A stretch of DNA of 64,000 bases from Nipponacmea schrenckii (Eukaryota > Mollusca > Gastropoda > Lottiidae). A program made the position numbers and the translations under genes. Location: assembly GCA_030562195.1 (NCBI GenBank), contig CM060202.1, forward strand, positions 12,028,001-12,092,000, read 5' to 3'. Of this stretch, positions 1-13,800 are shown in pieces. The notes beneath the pieces are model-generated. The model did not search any database and was not told the origin of the DNA. It worked only from the letters and a program-made list of their open reading frames with translations. Position 1 is the stretch's first letter. Every line of letters begins with the position of its first letter.

Positions 1-1826
1 TTTCAAAGGATGAAACATTTGTAAACTGTTAACATTGTTCAAATTATGTAATATATTTCTACAAAATATGCCATTAAACATTATCTAAAAAAAAAGACAA
101 AAAAAATGTATATCACAATTTCACTATCAGGGTTAAAACACACTAGGACATTTTTGCAATTTTGCAACATTTCAATGGCCAAGCACACTATTTTGTTAAT
201 TCTTCGATAAATAGCTTCAAAAGAGTGCTAGAAATGTGTTTATTGCCAGAAATATACTATATATTCCTATATATTAAGAGACTAAATGCTGACCCTTGAT
301 TAAGCATGACTACAATCTCATCACTAATTTTTATATGTCAAGGTTTCTCAGACAATTATAAATTGACTCACAAAACTCTAATTTACTCATTATGTAAACT
401 GATTGCTATTAATTCAAATTGAACAATACACATGGTGTTATTAGGCAATATTATATAGCAATGCTAAATCAAGGGTCAGCAGAAACAAACTCTTACCACC
501 TATTATAAATCAAGATGGCCTTTTTTCAACACATAGTATTATATACAAAGAGAAATAAAATTTAGCATACAATATTTACATTAAATTACATGTATCCACA
601 GGATATGGTGTCATTTATCACAATATTGTATGTCAATATACAGAACTTTGTTCAGGTACTTATAATAATAAATTACCAAGAATTGATCTGTACTAGATCA
701 TTAACCAATGAGTTTGTTTGACTTTTTAATTAAACTACAAATATTGAAATTGATCTCTCACAAAAATTGAGATTAAATTCCATAGTTTTTGAAGTTGCTA
801 TGGTTATTCAGTTAAAAACCTCAACAGAAATATACATCATCAGGCTACATTAGGGATTAACATTTTAGCATTTTTTCACGGATTTAAAGAAAAGTAAAGA
901 AAAAGAAAGAGATTCTTTGAAAGATTGGTAGTAAGGACTTCAAGTTTGTATATCACATAAAGGAAGGGACTGTTGAGTTCTCCTATATCTCATTATAATA
1001 TTCTTTACAATATACACAAATCAATCATAAATCATAATTTTCAATTACTTTATAGCATTGAATCACAGTGTACAAGTTGAATAAGTATATGTAATGATTA
1101 AAGACATTGAAATATTCTTCTGTTCATTCATACTCATCACTGAAACCAGGTGCTTTTTGATAAAAGCTCTAATAAGAGTGAATAGTATTGTTAGGTGGGA
1201 AAGTGTCAATTAATTCAACAGGAAACATATATTTACCCTATATCAGTATTATTGGAAACTATAGTGAAGTGGCTGATGTAATATAATTGGTTGAAATCTA
1301 TATAAAAATACATATAGATACATGTACCTGATGTAAATGACTAGTGGGTCTGGATAAGTCAAGTCATTCCTCAATTTCACAGATCAAATTTGTGAGCAGT
1401 TAGTTCCTATACGTAATAATTAATATGTTTTCGTGTATAAAATTAAACTGTTATATATTGTAATTAATCTAGGGTTGTCCTATTGTGTCTTATAAATCAC
1501 AGAACATGGCTCATATTAGGTCAAAATATAAAAATAACAATAACCCTGTTTTCATACTGTTAAACTCTAAATCATTAATGTTACTAAAAAAGCCTTATCT
1601 AACACTCTGGAATAAACTGTTATCTTCTAAGCTAAAATGTACAATTATTAACAAAGCAAGCATTTCTAATTTTGGCCATTCTGAATCATTTTTCTAATTA
1701 TTAACATACTCAATACATACCGATTAAAACAGAAACAACTAACAAAAACTAGAAAATACAAAGAAACTAGTTGAGAACTGAAGTCCTAAATTGAGATTAC
1801 AATGAAAGGTCAAGGTCATTCACAGA
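1..1826 (-). other. Downstream of STIM: presumed 3' UTR and flank
   Basis: No coding exon is visible. The stretch follows the STIM stop codon on the minus strand and is AT-rich. It holds a MITE-like inverted-repeat element at 275-495. An open frame at 1485-1697 has no family resemblance and biased composition, so it is not called a gene. The polyadenylation site could not be fixed because TTTATT (AATAAA on the minus strand) occurs by chance in such sequence. Confidence 0.5.
275..495. mobile_element. MITE-like element with terminal inverted repeats
   Basis: The segment TGCTGACCCTTGATT at 287-301 is matched exactly in reverse complement at 467-481. The match continues inward with one mismatch and outward, with gaps, to TAAGAG at 275-280 and CTCTTA at 490-495. 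The interior is about 165 bp, AT-rich and non-coding. The size and layout fit a small non-autonomous DNA transposon. No clear target-site duplication was identified. As RNA it would form a long foldback in the STIM 3' region. Confidence 0.5.
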
Positions 1827-4800
1827 TCACTTTTTCACTTTAGGTTTAAACATTTTGAAAAATCCCTTTTTCTTTTTTTTCTTCAAGGAATCATCTAAAA
1901 TATTTTCACTGGAAGTGGGTGATGGTAGTTCTGGAATTTCTGTAATGGTCATTTGTTTCAGTGCTGAGCTGGACTGACTACGTTTTTCTGATAAATTTGT
2001 TAAGCTGGAATCTGATGCCGAAGAAGCTAAATCATATGACTGAGAATGTTTCATCACTTGATTAATTTTAGGATTCTGATTGGCTGAATTATCTTTATTT
2101 ACAGAATTTCCATTTTGATAGTTGATCATCATTTGTCCAATCAAATCTGGGGGGGTCAAACTGGAAGAAGAAATGAATTCCAATGAAATATTGAAAAGGG
2201 GAATCAAGGATTGATTTTTGAAGTATTGTTTTTTTGTATGATACATTATAACTATCAACAATCATAAAATATTGCCAACTCTGATTGACTTCTTGTATAT
2301 TCATGTTTTTATTATCAAATCTTTTCTCTATACATGCATCAGCATATTAAACAGAACTAAACTCACAAGACATAATACATCAGGCAGCAAAAAGAAGTCA
2401 GGAAACAAAAATTAGAAAATCATGCGGCATAGTAAATTATTGGACTAGGACTGGATTGACATTAGGTCATAGTATCATAATTTGTTAGAATTCTACCACT
2501 CTACTCCTAATAACATAACAACAAGTACAATACTACTTTGTATGTTTGGTAATTACCTATTGCAACCAATTAATAAATATTGAAAACTGTTTCTATTATG
2601 GTAAATTTGAAACCATTAAATAAAATTTCAAAGCATAACAGTCTTGGGTTTAAGTATATTACATGCTTAATACAGGTCACTATTTGCACTTTATCATACA
2701 ACATGCAAAAGATGAATGTGTCAATATCTACCTAACTACAACAACCTAACAACATCATGCTGTCGTCAACTCACTTTTCTCCTAAATTAAACATCACAGG
2801 TCCATGACCGTTACTAGCGGAATTGGCTGATTCAGGTGAAGAAGCATGACCATTGGTTACATTCTGTACACGACTTAATCCAATTCGACTCAATGATCCC
2901 TGACTACCCATATTTGTTATGTTACTGTTTTGTCTCTTATGGGAGATAACTCCCACTCCCAAGGAATGATGACCTGCAAAACAAAAACTACATGTTAGAA
3001 CTTCAAATATTGCAAAATATGTCATTTTGTTTGTTTAGTACAATATTGTATCATATTTTATGGATTTAGTTCATGAAAATAACATGTTTTAATACAGCAA
3101 CTACAATTATGATTTTTTTAAAATGAATTTAATTCTAATAATGAATTGTGAATAAGTCTAATGTTAGTTTGTTTTAGTCAGTAAGCTTGGTAATATTATA
3201 CTGCAACAGGCTAAAAGACCTTGACAAGTTACTCACATATATCTGAAAGCGCAACAAGATAATTAGGCAGCTGCTACAAAACAACATTGAAACATAGTCA
3301 AAGCCAGATTTTATGTTATGTGTTACATGCAAACAATCCCTACATCCACTGGTGAACTCTCAAGATTTAAGTATTATATTGCACATGTTGGAACAGTCTA
3401 TTTGTATTTTTAAAGGTGCTTTGATAAATGTTACAGTGTAATCCAGCTTTGAACAGACTACTACTACAAACAGCACATCACATCATATTTAATTGGAATA
3501 GTTTGACAACCACAAGGTAACCCTCAAGATCCAGAACTGCTTGAACTTAACAAGAATATAAAACGTTGTCTGATTCTGATTCTCTGTAAAGTACATTTGA
3601 GTTACAGCTTAAAGCTAATTAATTATATATAGCATTGCTCTCTCATAAAGCTTTTGAAAATTTTCAAGTTGCTCTACTGCATCAGCATAAAAGTCAAAAC
3701 AATTTCAATGTTCTAAATAGCAATGGTAATGCTTTTTGGTTTCAAATTATCTACTATAAATATGCATTGGCCTAAAACTGACAATTTGTTCAAGTTCATT
3801 CAGCTCAGGTTCATTATCTTGTTAGCACACTTTAGTGTTACTTAGACAGCCTTGAACACAAAATTCATAATTTACTGATGCTTCTATGTTCATTCAATAC
3901 CAATTCATGCACATTTCAATGACCTCAAACATAATAATGGCAATATTGAGTGGTATTGCAAAACCAAAATTATTCATAGTTATTAGTGATTCCAGCAATC
4001 CTAGAAAGAACATCTGGCATGGAAATGGAGAGGTATCCAAATATCTGTATCTCTTCTCTTAAGATCCAAATTTCAAAATGAAGTTTTCAGTTATTTTTAA
4101 TATGAACTTTGTTTTAACTTTACAAATTTTTTTCTACATATTGGGATACATTCACTTTCCATGCCTAGAAAAACTACGCTAATAATATATCTACGATCAG
4201 GAGTTAGGTGTGATGTGACATCACATTTAAAGGTCAAGGTGAGAAGTCAGGGGTCACACTGATTTCTTACTGTTTGATCTATAACGTTTATATATTGGAA
4301 TGTTTGATATATCATGTGACCAATTGGCAAATTCTGATTGGTGGTGGTTAGTTCTTCCTGAAACTAAAAATATTCTCTCCAAAATATTGTACCATTAATG
4401 GCAAATGATGAATAAAAGAGAGAGTAAATGAAAATGAAAAATATGAATATGGAAAAATGAAAGAGGAAATAGAGAAGATGATTTGAATGTAAATAACTAT
4501 ACAAAACATGGAGAGTGATTGGAAACAGTGAATAGATGTTTAAACAGAAAAGAAGTTCTGTTACAAGCCATAATTTATTTATAATAAAAAGTCCACAAGT
4601 TCTCAATGCTTTAAGAATAGCCACTCTTGTGATCCACAACAAAATTCATCTTGTAGTGAAGTTTATTTAATAAAAATGTATGAGGACATGATAGCTTTAA
4701 TGATGAAAGACAGTTGCAAGTTTGATGATCAAAAGTGAAAGTGAGTGGTGAATGGTTACTGCCACAACAAATTGTATGAATAAAGAAATATGAATAACTT

Positions 4801-7800
4801 TAATGAAGAGGTGAATGTATTTTATAGATAACCTTGAATATATCAAAACAAGATGCACACCTCTATATACTACAACTACAACTTAAAAATCAAAGATATA
4901 TTTTTATACACCATTTCTTAATCTATCTACTAAACGTTGACATGTCCTTATAGACAAATCTATTTTAACTAAATACTTTGTCCAAAGGAACATGTGAAAC
5001 ACTGAGTTTGTAAATTAAGAAAAGATCATATATAGAGAACTATTTCTGCATATCTTTATAGATAAATGAGGAACTAAGGCCCACGATGTAACCAGAGATG
5101 CTCAATCAATACTATGCCACCAAACATAGTAACTTACTAGATTGACGTAATAATTTTCTACTATTCTGTCTAGAATGACACAGTATATTGCTAGTAGATT
5201 GTCGTCTCAAAACTAAAACACAAATTACATTTCACATGTTGAACAATTATAACCGATTTTCAGATACTGCCTAAACTTGTTGAAATATTTTTTTTATTCT
5301 ATACCGGGTAGATCCTTAAGAAATGAAGAAATTCTAACTGTGGGTCCAAAACCAGGAATGCTCTAATTTAGGAAGAGGGGAAACGCTAGTAGTGTAACGC
5401 TAGTGATGCAAACAAATCTAATTCTTTAGGGTATTGCCTTTTAATCTTATTGAAATATTCTTTTTTCTATAGATCCTTACCAAATATAATAATTAAGCTA
5501 CATTCAAGTTTGATAAATGTTCTTGTGATAACTTGTATTATATTTTATGGTGTAAAAGTGGAGTTGAAACTTATTGGATATGGTGAAAAATTTAATATTT
5601 TAAAATTCAACTATTTCATAAAATAGTTAATACAAAAAAATGTTTTACTCTCTGTTGAAAATAAATAGATAGACCATTGTTTTAATATGGGGATAAGAAA
5701 ATAAACAAGTGAAAAAAATAGTGTAATATTTAAAAAAAATGTAATTTTTTAAAAAAAAAGAAAAAATTTAAGGGAAACAAAAAAAAAAATCCAAATACCA
5801 GCACCTAGTGAAATGAGGAATCGGTTAATAGGACTGAAATCAAAGAAATCAACAGCAGTTCTATTGTTCTTTAAGTAGAGGGTGGAGAAGAGCTAGGCCA
5901 TATGGGTGTAAAAGGCTGTGAAAACTCAATGAAGAAATTTTAACTGTGGGGCCAAAACCAGGAATGCCTTAATTTTGGAAGAGGGTTCAGGGGAAAGGGG
6001 AAACGCTAGTAGCGTATCGCTACTGATGCCAACATATCTTAAACTTCATGCTATGTCACAAAGAACCCTTATAAAACCCTTATGATTAGTAAGATGAAAA
6101 TCAACAAAGAATAGTACTAATGGAAATAATGACATTGATTAAAATAACTAAAATACTGTGATTTAAAAACAAGGTGCACCACATTCACAAAATACAACAT
6201 AGGTGATTTAATTTTAACTACATTAGAATTCTAGTTCTATATTGAATATTCCTATATTTAAATTCTAACATTACTAATTCTAAATGTCACATAACTATTA
6301 TATTTCAAAATCTTCAAATAATTATATTTTAAATTTGAAAGAAATACTGATTTAAAATCCTTTTGGAATCATTACTTATACATTATTGAAAAACATTTAT
6401 TAAGTTATTCATTCACAAAAATCCACAAGAATACTTATTAATATTCACATAATATTCTAACAAGTCATTTTACTACCATGCTCATGCTATGCACTTGAGT
6501 TTTCAGATATTTTAGTTTTGAAAAAGAATTAGAAATTTCATTTATTCTTAAACTAATAACAACAAATGAAGAAATTGAAAAATCTAAATAGATTTAGAAA
6601 TAAAAAATCAAATGGCAGGCAATAATTATTTGTTATTTTCACATTTGCATCAAATCTTGCCTTAAGTACATAATTTAAATGCATGTTTACACTTCAAGGT
6701 TTGAAATATCTTCCATGTAGCAACATTATTTCAAAATATATCTGACCTAGACATATATTATCAAAGTTATTGAAATCAAGAAATGGTAAACCATCAGAAA
6801 ATGGAAAATAAAAGAAAAGCTTTATCAGCTTGTAAAATATTGAATTAGTTCTGACATGTATTTCTAGTATTTATTCTTTTAAAATTAAATCATCTACATA
6901 CACTGGAAACTGAGAGACAGATGGAAGAAGCTAATGGATAATGAATAAAATTGTACCTGAGAATGTTTTGGGACGAATTAATCCATTAGATGATTTACTG
7001 TTAATAAGTTTGACTGGGAGGAAAATAAAGATTGGTTAGTAAAGGGTTAAATCAAACAGTTTCACAATAAATTTACTCCATGTAGGGGAGGGGCTTTCCG
7101 CTTTAACAATCAAAATTTACTCCTCAGTCCATTTTGCCTCTTTATTTCAGAATGGATTTTTGTGTAGTTTTGTTGAAGGAAAAGCTAGTAAACTTCACTA
7201 AATTTCTTTTGTGTATAAGTGATTTATTGTCAATCAATGCAGAAGGGTTTTTCCTTTATCAAAAACTAGTAGACTTTTACTTTGTTACCTGAAATCTTAT
7301 TGGTATAACTACAGGTCCATGTCATGTTCAACCAAAATTAATATCAATAAAATGAGACGATAAGGCTCTTTCTTCAATTGTCAATCCCTCTTTCATTCCC
7401 TTTCAAAAACAATCTTACTCAACAACGTGACAGATTTATTTATTTGAATACCTAAAAACATGAAGGGAGGTAACTACTTACCAGCAGATCCATATGAAGG
7501 TGGTAAATCTTCATCACCATCCTCCACTGAACCTAGACCAGATTGTAGAGCACCATAATTACCTAGAATCAAACCAAAATCAATCACCAATAATTTAATA
7601 TAATTACCAGTGCCTTTAGATTCACATTGGCTAACTTTCGTACAATGAATCTCCCATTTTCAAACTGGCTGTTCATATAATTAACTTCCTCTTTTACTCT
7701 CTAAAAGTTGGACAATTAATAGTACACAATGTTTCTTATATGTAGCCTCTAACTTTGCATAATGTATTATTTTCTAGCTTATCTCAGTTCAGCTCCTTAT

Positions 7801-10800
7801 AGAAAAACAAATTAAATCGAACCTTGATTGATCTCCCTTTGTAATAATTGTTTCAACGTTGGCATGCCTGGATTAGTCATAATAGGAAACCCACACATCT
7901 GTTCTATAGCTGACCATCTTTGTACTCTTTCTTGCATGTCATTCTTTACTTCAGCTAAAGACGACCTGGAAATTTATTTCAGAACATGATTAGAACAAAA
8001 ATATCATCATAATTGGGGGAATAATTTTCAGTAAATGATCATATTATTACGGGATTGAAAATTATGATTATGAAAAAAAAAATAAGGTAGAATTGAGTAT
8101 CCTGTCAGTGTCAGTGTCAGTATGCACGTAGAAGTGGTAGAAACCCAACAAAATCAGTAGATTACATGTGTATGTGCCAGCTAATCAATGAATACAAACC
8201 TGGCATTAAGAATTCTTTGATCTATATCATCTAATGATGTACTGTGAGCCATCCGTAATGACCCTAAAAATGCTCTATTTCTCTTCTTCATTCTATCACA
8301 CTGAAATTATCAAATATTCATAGCCTAAATTACTATGCTTATTATTACCACATTAATACCACAAATTTGTCATTGTCTAGGTACTAACCCATGATAAGTT
8401 AAAGTTTAACTTTATGAAGTTTAAGAGTTATGTTATTGATGTGAAAAATTTACATAATACAAAATCAAATTTGAAGTTGAGAAACCAGACTAGGACAATA
8501 AACTATAATCATAGGGTAATTTAAAAAACAATGGCTTGATCTTGACTTACTAATTCTTTGGTAGCTTTAAGCTGTTGTTCAGCAGCATGACGTTTGGCAT
8601 TAAAATGGAATTGTTCTACTTCATGTGTATATTGTAACCAACACTGTAACTGTGATGGTGCTGACCATTTATTCTGATTTTCTAATTCTTTCTCTGCTCG
8701 TCGTAATGAGGCTCTAATCTGTTCTAATTCTGCTTCTGCTAATTTATATCTTTCTATTTCTTCCTCTGTTTCATCTTCCGGGTCCTAAATCACAATATAT
8801 TTGTATATCAAAAATTATTAAAGCTTGCTTCTATTACCATGGAAACATAAATTACTGCAAGCTAAAACAGATATAATTTCTGATATCACATCTAGACTCT
8901 TTTAGCATTTACATAATCTATGAAATTCAGAAACCCAAAAGCCCAATTCGGGTGAACAAGATGTAACAGTTTAGTGCAGAAGTGAAAAAATATGTGATCA
9001 CCACACAACCCTACACACCAAAAGTGTCACATATTTGTCAACCATTGCATATTTGTTGTGAGCACAAGCAAAAGACATTTCCATACTCTGCAGTCCAAAT
9101 ATAGATTAATACAAATGATACAAACCTTTAGTCTCCCTGTATGCATAGACATAGTATTATAATGCATAGCAGATAATCCATCACTTCCATCTGAATGATT
9201 GAACCTGAAAATGTCAACAGTAACATAAATTTCTATGAAATCGCTTTATTCATTTACTTTTTAACATTTATTACTGTAACGTTTTCCTTTAGTTATTCTC
9301 CTACTTTTTCACTTGAGTAATGTTTGAAATAATAACAAATAACTTTGGGTTAAATTATCTATATCATTGTAGTAACAAATAATACATTTAACCCAACAAA
9401 ACCAACCCTAACAACTAAATTTACAGAAATCACCAAAACGACAGGTCAAACTCGCTTCTTTCTAATTTATACTAAAAGATAATTGAATTTGGTATTGTGA
9501 CTCATGGTCAAGAATCAATAACGACACCAGACCATGGTCCAGTCAACTTATGCTACAACCTTTAATAGGGAGATAACAAAAGCTTTCCGAAATGAAATCA
9601 ATACAATATAATTACAAACATCAATACATTACTGACTTTAATGTTTCATTTCAATTCTGATCTCTGCCTTTTCTTCATTTGTCTATTAACTTATTCAGAT
9701 ATTTTATGAAAACTTGCAGACGTAAATTTCAATTTATTCTACTTACTGTTTGTACATACAAACACAAAAATATACTCACTTGTCCTGTAATTCCTTGAGT
9801 GAATCCTCAGCCTTCTGCAAAGATTCCAAATCTTTCATTAATTTCTGCACTTGTTTCTGTGAGTCTCTGTTATGTAAATATGCATACCAGAAACCTCCTA
9901 CAGCCGCCACTAATAGTGTTAATAACGCTACATCTTTTATATAATTGTGCACTTCTACAAAAACAAAACACATGAAAATAAAATTTAATGAGTTTTCCTT
10001 CATTTCATATACTAACATAAAACATAAATTTCATGGCAGTTTTAGCAAATTGGGCATATTCAAGCCCAATAAAATCTTAACCATTATGAGATTCAACTAC
10101 AGTCACATGTATAAACTGTTTTTGAAAGTTAGACTCATATTGAAGGAATAATTTTCTGAAATGGGAGTTATGTAATAAACTTACTTTTAGGGACTCCAAA
10201 TAGTACAAGGTCCATTGCTTTAAGAAATAATTTCTGTTTATGTACAGGGTTATTGATACCTATTACAGATAAATACGGGGATTTATTACAAGCTAACCTG
10301 AAATGAAGGATCAAAATTATTGTTTAATTCTGTACACACGTCACAGATTAAAATATAAAATTATCATGAACGACAAATATAGAACAGTCCAATCTTAAGT
10401 TGTATTAATGCTTAATTCATACCCCTTCATTTGTTTGTCATTTTTGACATTTGGTTAATAAAATCAACATTTGTTCATAAAAATCAAAAATTCATTCTCT
10501 TAATCAAATAAAATTTGTATACGGTAAGTATAATTCTATTTTGTAATATTAAAGCTAAATTAAAATACAGAAGTGTTTCTTAAAATTTCTTCTCTACCAA
10601 TTCTTTAAATACAAATTTTGCCCGCCATCTATCTTCATTATTATGTACATCGAAATTATGACCACAAGCAGCACCGATGGTTGTTAGAATATTTGATACA
10701 GACTATAGATTCTGATACTGACGTAATGCAAAACTAAAAGTAGTCTTCTTAGGTACGTAGGTATGAGGCAGGAGCAAATCTTTTACATCTTTGTATTCGT

Positions 10801-13800
10801 TCATTGTTTTTGAAAAAGTATTATCTGGGTTGACATGTTTTCGAGTTGACCGCTTAACATCCTACATACCACAAGCAATGAATACTTACCTAGGTAAGGC
10901 TTGACCATCTATATGGTTTGATATAAATACATCTTTATATTGAGGTAAATCAACATGTTCATCTAACCATTGAACTACATCTTCTTCTGTCCAGTTATAA
11001 ACTATAACACACCATGGAAACAATAATAAGTATAAACATTATATTAATATTTAAATTATGCCTTTTTGCAATATCTGTTTTTTTTTTTGACATAATCTTA
11101 TTACATTCTTTCAAAAAGCACACAAAAAACCTCAACATACACCACAGTAGGGCTACATATTCTAGACTAAAATCATCTGATGTAAATAGCTGTCACTTAC
11201 CTTCAGAACCTCTCCAGATCCTCCACAGATCATCAACAGTCACCAATTTATCATTACTATGGAATTGTTTTGATTTTTCTTGACCATCTTTCATTTGTAA
11301 CTCATCTTGTAGAAACTGAAAAAGTAATGTTTCATTACATAAATTTACATCTTAAAGTAACTTGTAAGCTCACTTTCTTTTCTTGAGCGTTCTTATAAAG
11401 AATTTGCATAACTTAAAAACAATCTGACAAGAATAACATCAGAACATCCTAATGCACATAATTCAAAATAATTTTGGACAGTACCGATTCTTAAAGTGAA
11501 TTATGAAGGGTGCACGAAAACAGTTTGATGCAAATTACACCATTTAACTATTACATGTACATAATATTATTATAATATTATTTTCCATTTTAGCAGAAAC
11601 ACCTTGTATTATGAAAGACTAAGATATTCATGTTCATGATGTCAAGTGATTTCAAAACCAACTAATCAACTTTCTTGTATCTAACCATTATTATGTTTTG
11701 ATGTGCACATGCACCAACTGTAGAGAAGAGTCTATATATTTACTACATCAATATAAGAAATATAATATTTCATTTATATATCTGGAGTTAATAAAAAAAT
11801 ATTAAAATACAAACCGAGATCATATAAATCCTATTGATCATAAACATACAAACAGCCGAATACAGTTTTTTCATAGGATATTTCCTCATGTTTACATCAG
11901 TACCGATACCTCAAGATGCTTCTATATTTCAATTATGCTTTAAATACAACTTGTGTCATCAATCAAGTCAGTAAAAGGTGTCAGGAGATGTAATTTATTC
12001 TGTTTGACCATTCCTTGTAAATTACTAGGTGGATACCTTCAGGATGTGTCTCTTATCTTAATCCCTGATTGTTCATATGTTGACATTAATATTCACAATA
12101 GTCAGCAGTTACTGAATTTTAACTCAACAATATTTTAAACAGTTAATGATCAAAACCAGTAATCTTCTTAACTCCAAAACACTCAGCAAGAATCGAGTTA
12201 AAAAAACATTTTCTTATTCAAAATTATACTGTCAAAATTATAATACCAGTGCAAACTCTCTATTGTTGATTAATTATTTCAAATTTTTTAACATCAACAT
12301 CCTATCAATTGTACAAAAATACTTCCACATACAGTATGATACCGGTAGTACTGACACGTATAAATTCATATTCCTAATTAAAAGTGTCATTAGTTGAGTT
12401 ATCTCCCTATAACTGAACATCTGTTACTAATGTTAGTTAGATAATAACATAATAGTGGGCAGAATATTTACCATATATGAAAGTGATAAGGTCTTTTCAT
12501 ATAAATCTAGCTCTTTAAAATGGAACCCAGATCCACAATCTGATATATCCAACCTGCTATGAAATAAAACTTTCAACATGTTTTCCAAAGTCAGAGAGAT
12601 ATTTTGGTAGTGTAAAAAGTGTCTATTGTCCAGTGTTTTATCAACAGAACTCTATTCATTTCATTTTATTTCATAAAACCGAATTTGAATTTGAGTAAAT
12701 AATGTCATGGTGTTTGTTTCTGCTTGGGATAATCTGGGAAAGATAAATGCCAAGGACCAGCTCGTAAAAGAATCTTTAATTGTGAACCTAAGTTGTCATC
12801 CTTGTTAAATATAGTTGTTGTTCGTAAATGAAGCGATTTGATTGGTTTGTATGTACAAAATACAGCCACATAAAATCACACAAAATTTCTGAACATGAAG
12901 CCATAATGTTTACGGGCTTTAGGTCAAGGGCTCTAATTGATTGTTTTTGTCGGTGAACATTCCAATCAAATAACTGTATTCTGTGATGAGAGAAAGGTGA
13001 CTATTGTAGTCAAGGTATAAATACTCAGAACATAATAGCTTGACAATGTGAAGTCAGTACAAGTGTAGAATACATGTTCTTTCTTGTGATATACCAACCT
13101 TATAAAGAATGTTATTTTTGTAGAAAATGACTATCATGTCAAATATTTATGTTATTTAGAAGTATGCACCTGTGAAAACACAATTGATATACAATGTTCA
13201 GATGGTTTATTTATTCTGTATTGCCATTGAAGTTTTTCAATTAATATAAATATATATCTGTTATATACTTCATGAAACTTACAAATCAATGGACACAAAG
13301 GATAACCAATCATACAAAAGGAAGGATAATCATAAAATCAAGAGTTAAAATGATATAAAAAACTTGACAAAAACTATCATAATGTCAACCACACGATAAA
13401 AACCATAAAATCTTGATAACAGTGTTTTTCACATTTTAATAATGAATGCAGTATTGAATTAATTCATATATTACATACACTGACTTAGCTAGCAGATAAG
13501 ACTAACTTTTTAGTTTTAAAAGAGCATATGATCTGACATTATTTTCGCACAAATGTTGCTGAAACATCTGGGCCACAAATATTTCCGAAAAACTATGGAT
13601 GTTTTTAACAAAAAACATTATTTGAAGAATCTTGATAGAAAAACAGCCTTTTCTCAGGTCATGTGATTTTTAAAGCATTTCTGATTTTATAAAACATGGC
13701 AACCTTTTTTTAAATCTCACCAACATACATAAACTTGTATTTATCTCGCCCACAAGCTGGCGAAAATGTTCCGATCTACCCATCTACACAGACAAACATT

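Larger units (their letters stand above)
2974..6956 (-). other. STIM intron 12 with cassette exon and dispersed repeat pair
   Basis: A 4-kb intron. Apart from the candidate cassette exon it holds two copies of a roughly 90-100 bp repeat (5325-5413 and 5931-6033) and A/T-rich runs near 5630-5790. Open frames here, such as 4364-4642 on the minus strand, are AT-driven and show no domain. Confidence 0.6.

Noticed and set aside
4364..4642. A 92-codon minus-strand frame with long hydrophobic stretches, suggesting a membrane protein
   Set aside because: It lies wholly inside a STIM intron, is dominated by AT-rich codons (Phe, Leu, Ile, Tyr) and has no family motif.
7090..7099. A kappa-B consensus GGGGCTTTCC in a STIM intron
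   Set aside because: A single 10-bp match in a 24-kb gene is close to chance, with no supporting motifs around it.
12479..12549. A STIM-intron exon candidate with an acceptor (TTTCATAG) and a possible donor (ATATATG/GTAAAT)
   Set aside because: In the required phase 0 it hits a stop codon, and exon 16654-16781 joins directly to 11201-11315 with the family sequence ESGE-FLQDEL.
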